DNA of 64,000 nt, from positions 248,001 through 312,000 of the forward strand of contig NZ_AQQX01000004.1 of the NCBI RefSeq assembly GCF_000768315.1, read 5' to 3'. The notes beneath the pieces were generated by a model, which was not told where the DNA came from, did no database searches, and saw only the letters and a program-made list of their open reading frames with translations. Below, one piece after another: positions 62,320-64,000 of the stretch. Both the position numbers and the translations under genes were made by a program. The first letter of the stretch is position 1. Every line of letters starts with the position of its first letter. The DNA is from Pseudooceanicola atlanticus (GTDB taxonomy: Bacteria > Pseudomonadota > Alphaproteobacteria > Rhodobacterales > Rhodobacteraceae).

Positions 62320-63108
62320 ATGACGATCCAAGCCTTGAAGACCGCAACCGCCACTGCCCAAGCCGTCCTGCAGCCGATCGGCGTTGCCGCGATCCTTCTG
62401 ACGACCTTGGGGCTTATCACGCTGACGGGCCTTGCCTTTGGCGGCGTGGTGCCCTGGCCGGAATTCTCGGTCACCTATGCCGGGGCCGAATACCAGGCGG
62501 GCATGATCGCCCAGATCGCGCTGACCGGCCTGATGGTCGTGCTGTGCACCTACCTGCCCGGCACGATGCGCGTGCAGCGACTGGAAACGACGCATCGCCG
62601 GTTCCACATGAACATGGAGGACGTGACCCGCGCCTACCATGCCGCCCATGCCGCCGACAGCGCGGGCAAGTTCCAGACCCGGCATGAATTCGACGCGGTG
62701 CGCGAACGCATCGCCTATCTGCGCGACCACCCGGACCTTGAAGGGCTGGAGCCGCAGATCCTCGAGATCGCCGCGCAGATGAGCCAGGTGAGCCAGGATC
62801 TGGCCGACACCTATTCCGACGAGAAGATGGAGCGCGCCCGCGGCTTCCTGCGCCAGCGCCAGGAAGAGGTCGCCCGCTTCGAACAGCGGCTGGAACAGGC
62901 ACGGGCCGCAGTGCTTGAGATCAGCCATTGGGCCCGCCAGGTCGAGATGGAGGAATCGGTCGCGCGCAGCCAGCTGGACCGCCTGCAGGACGAGTTGCGC
63001 GACGTCATGCCGGAACTGCTGCCCGCCGCCGCGCGCACAAATCCCGCGCAGGACCGCATCATCGACCTGTCGACCCGCGCCGTCGCCAATCGCATTCCCG
63101 GCGAATGA
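62320..63108 (+). CDS. Membrane-anchored coiled-coil protein of unknown function
   Basis: This 262-residue protein has two hydrophobic segments at about residues 18-45 and 62-84, followed by RLETTHRRFHMNMEDVTRAY, RHEFDAVRERIAYLRDHPDL and a long Glu/Gln/Arg-rich coiled coil (about 150-240). Related genes beside radA in Rhodobacteraceae are sometimes labelled as DNA repair proteins; I see no nuclease, helicase or zinc motif that supports such a role. It is more likely a structural membrane protein. radA starts 94 bases downstream on the same strand. Confidence 0.82.
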   Translation: MTIQALKTATATAQAVLQPIGVAAILLTTLGLITLTGLAFGGVVPWPEFSVTYAGAEYQAGMIAQIALTGLMVVLCTYLPGTMRVQRLETTHRRFHMNMEDVTRAYHAAHAADSAGKFQTRHEFDAVRERIAYLRDHPDLEGLEPQILEIAAQMSQVSQDLADTYSDEKMERARGFLRQRQEEVARFEQRLEQARAAVLEISHWARQVEMEESVARSQLDRLQDELRDVMPELLPAAARTNPAQDRIIDLSTRAVANRIPGE

Positions 63109-63201
63109 CGCTTCCCCCAGCGGGTTGAATTGGCCCCGATGCGCCGCTTGGGCGCGGGCTGGCAATTGACCTGATCTGCCCCCTCGGGCACAAGACTTGG
63201 C

Positions 63202-64000
63202 ATGGCCAAAGCTGTCGTCTCCTATACCTGCCAATCCTGTGGCGAACATTTCACGAAATGGTCCGGGCGCTGCGACAATTGCGGCGAGTGGAACACCATC
63301 GTGGAGGAAAAGCCGCTGGCCTCCGGCCCCGGAAAGGCGCTGACCGGCAAGCGTGGCCGCGCCCTGGCGTTGACCGACCTCTCGGCGAAGGAAGCGCCGC
63401 CGCCGCGCACCGCGTCGGGCCTGGCCGAACTGGACCGGGTGCTGGGCGGCGGGCTGGTCCCGGCCTCGGCCATCCTGGTGGGGGGCGATCCGGGCATCGG
63501 GAAATCGACGCTGTTGTTGCAGGCCGCGGCGCGCTTTGCCTCCAACGGATTGAAGACATTCTACATTTCGGGCGAAGAGGCCTCGGCCCAGGTGCGGCTG
63601 CGCGCGGCGCGGCTGGGGCTGCAGGAGGCGCCGGTCAAGCTGGCGACCGAAACCTCCCTGCGCGACATCATGACGACGCTGGACGAGGAGCGCCCCGACC
63701 TGGTCATCATCGATTCGGTACAGACCATGTGGTCCGACACCGTCGACAGCGCGCCGGGATCGGTCAGCCAGGTGCGGTCCACCGCGCAGGAGCTGACGAC
63801 CTTTGCCAAGCGGCGCGGATCGGCGGTGATCCTGGTGGGTCACGTCACCAAGGAAGGCCAGATCGCCGGCCCCCGCGTGGTCGAGCACATGGTCGACACG
63901 GTGCTGTATTTCGAGGGCGAGCGCGGCCACCAGTTCCGGATCCTGCGCAGCGTCAAGAACCGCTTCGGCCCCGCGGATGAGATCGGCGTGTTCGAGATGA
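63202..64000 (+). CDS. radA: DNA repair protein RadA (3' end outside window)
   Basis: RadA is a RecA-like protein that processes recombination intermediates. The visible 266 residues include the zinc-binding CQSCGEHFTKWSGRCDNCGE, Walker A GGDPGIGKSTLLLQ, FYISGEEASAQVRLRA, Walker B PDLVIIDSVQTM and the RadA-specific KNRFGPADEIGVFEM. The C-terminal Lon-like domain lies beyond the right edge. The start at 63202 begins MAKAVVSYTCQSCG as in homologues. The order dnaB-alr-radA is conserved in many alphaproteobacteria. Confidence 0.97.
   Translation, partial: MAKAVVSYTCQSCGEHFTKWSGRCDNCGEWNTIVEEKPLASGPGKALTGKRGRALALTDLSAKEAPPPRTASGLAELDRVLGGGLVPASAILVGGDPGIGKSTLLLQAAARFASNGLKTFYISGEEASAQVRLRAARLGLQEAPVKLATETSLRDIMTTLDEERPDLVIIDSVQTMWSDTVDSAPGSVSQVRSTAQELTTFAKRRGSAVILVGHVTKEGQIAGPRVVEHMVDTVLYFEGERGHQFRILRSVKNRFGPADEIGVFEM

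Overview
The window is a high-GC, gene-dense stretch of an alphaproteobacterial chromosome. Gene content and order (dnaB, alr, mlaEF, pqiA-like, radA; cysG/DUF2849/cysI/cysH/DUF934/fpr; many Rhodobacterales-type DUF families) point to the Rhodobacteraceae, probably a marine roseobacter-like organism. I saw no tRNA, rRNA, insertion sequence, prophage or CRISPR array. Almost all genes were identified from their translated motifs; no database search was possible.

Left part (1-20 kb). A giant minus-strand gene (at least 4,620 codons, running off the left edge) encodes a LEPR-XLL surface or secreted protein with RTX-type calcium-binding repeats. Then come a small membrane protein (DUF6524-like), secG, pyrG, a MipA/OmpV-type outer-membrane protein, a small exported coiled-coil protein, a PPK2-type polyphosphate kinase and a DUF4274-like protein.

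Middle (20-39 kb). A TerB-like gene is translationally coupled to a leaderless PhnD-like protein. It is followed by a polar-amino-acid-type ABC importer (ATPase, binding protein, two permeases) and a gamma-glutamylation-type catabolic set: two glutamine-synthetase paralogues, a class I amidotransferase between them, and an FAD amine/amino-acid oxidase. Together these suggest uptake and gamma-glutamyl activation of an amine. A DegT-type PLP enzyme ends this run. Next is the minus-strand assimilatory sulfate-reduction operon (short cysG, DUF2849, cysI, APS-type cysH, DUF934, fpr), divergent from an Lrp/AsnC regulator. An extremely acidic Ala/Glu/Thr-rich membrane-anchored protein and infC, which probably starts at ATA, follow.

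Right-middle (39-47 kb). Minus-strand genes of the CO-dehydrogenase/molybdenum-hydroxylase maturation type (MoxR, CoxE, XdhC, molybdopterin-binding protein) are interrupted by a glyoxalase-fold gene and an OmpA-family protein with a second long acidic Ala/Glu/Thr-rich segment. No structural subunits of a molybdenum enzyme are in view.

Right part (47-64 kb). A tightly overlapping plus-strand cassette encodes three related family-2-type glycosyltransferases, an intact sulfotransferase, a degenerate sulfotransferase-like domain fused to one of the glycosyltransferases, and an FkbM methyltransferase. It is followed by an orphan conserved protein with its own palindromic upstream site. After this come pyrC, pyrE, dnaB, a GNAT acetyltransferase, a DUF1194 von Willebrand protein, alr, mlaE, mlaF, a PqiA-like protein, a coiled-coil membrane protein and the 5' part of radA, which is cut by the right edge.

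The best candidates for something undescribed are the glycosyltransferase/sulfotransferase/FkbM cassette, the two paired 11-residue-repeat acidic envelope proteins, and an 11-bp tandem DNA repeat that lies in the same orientation upstream of two unrelated genes.
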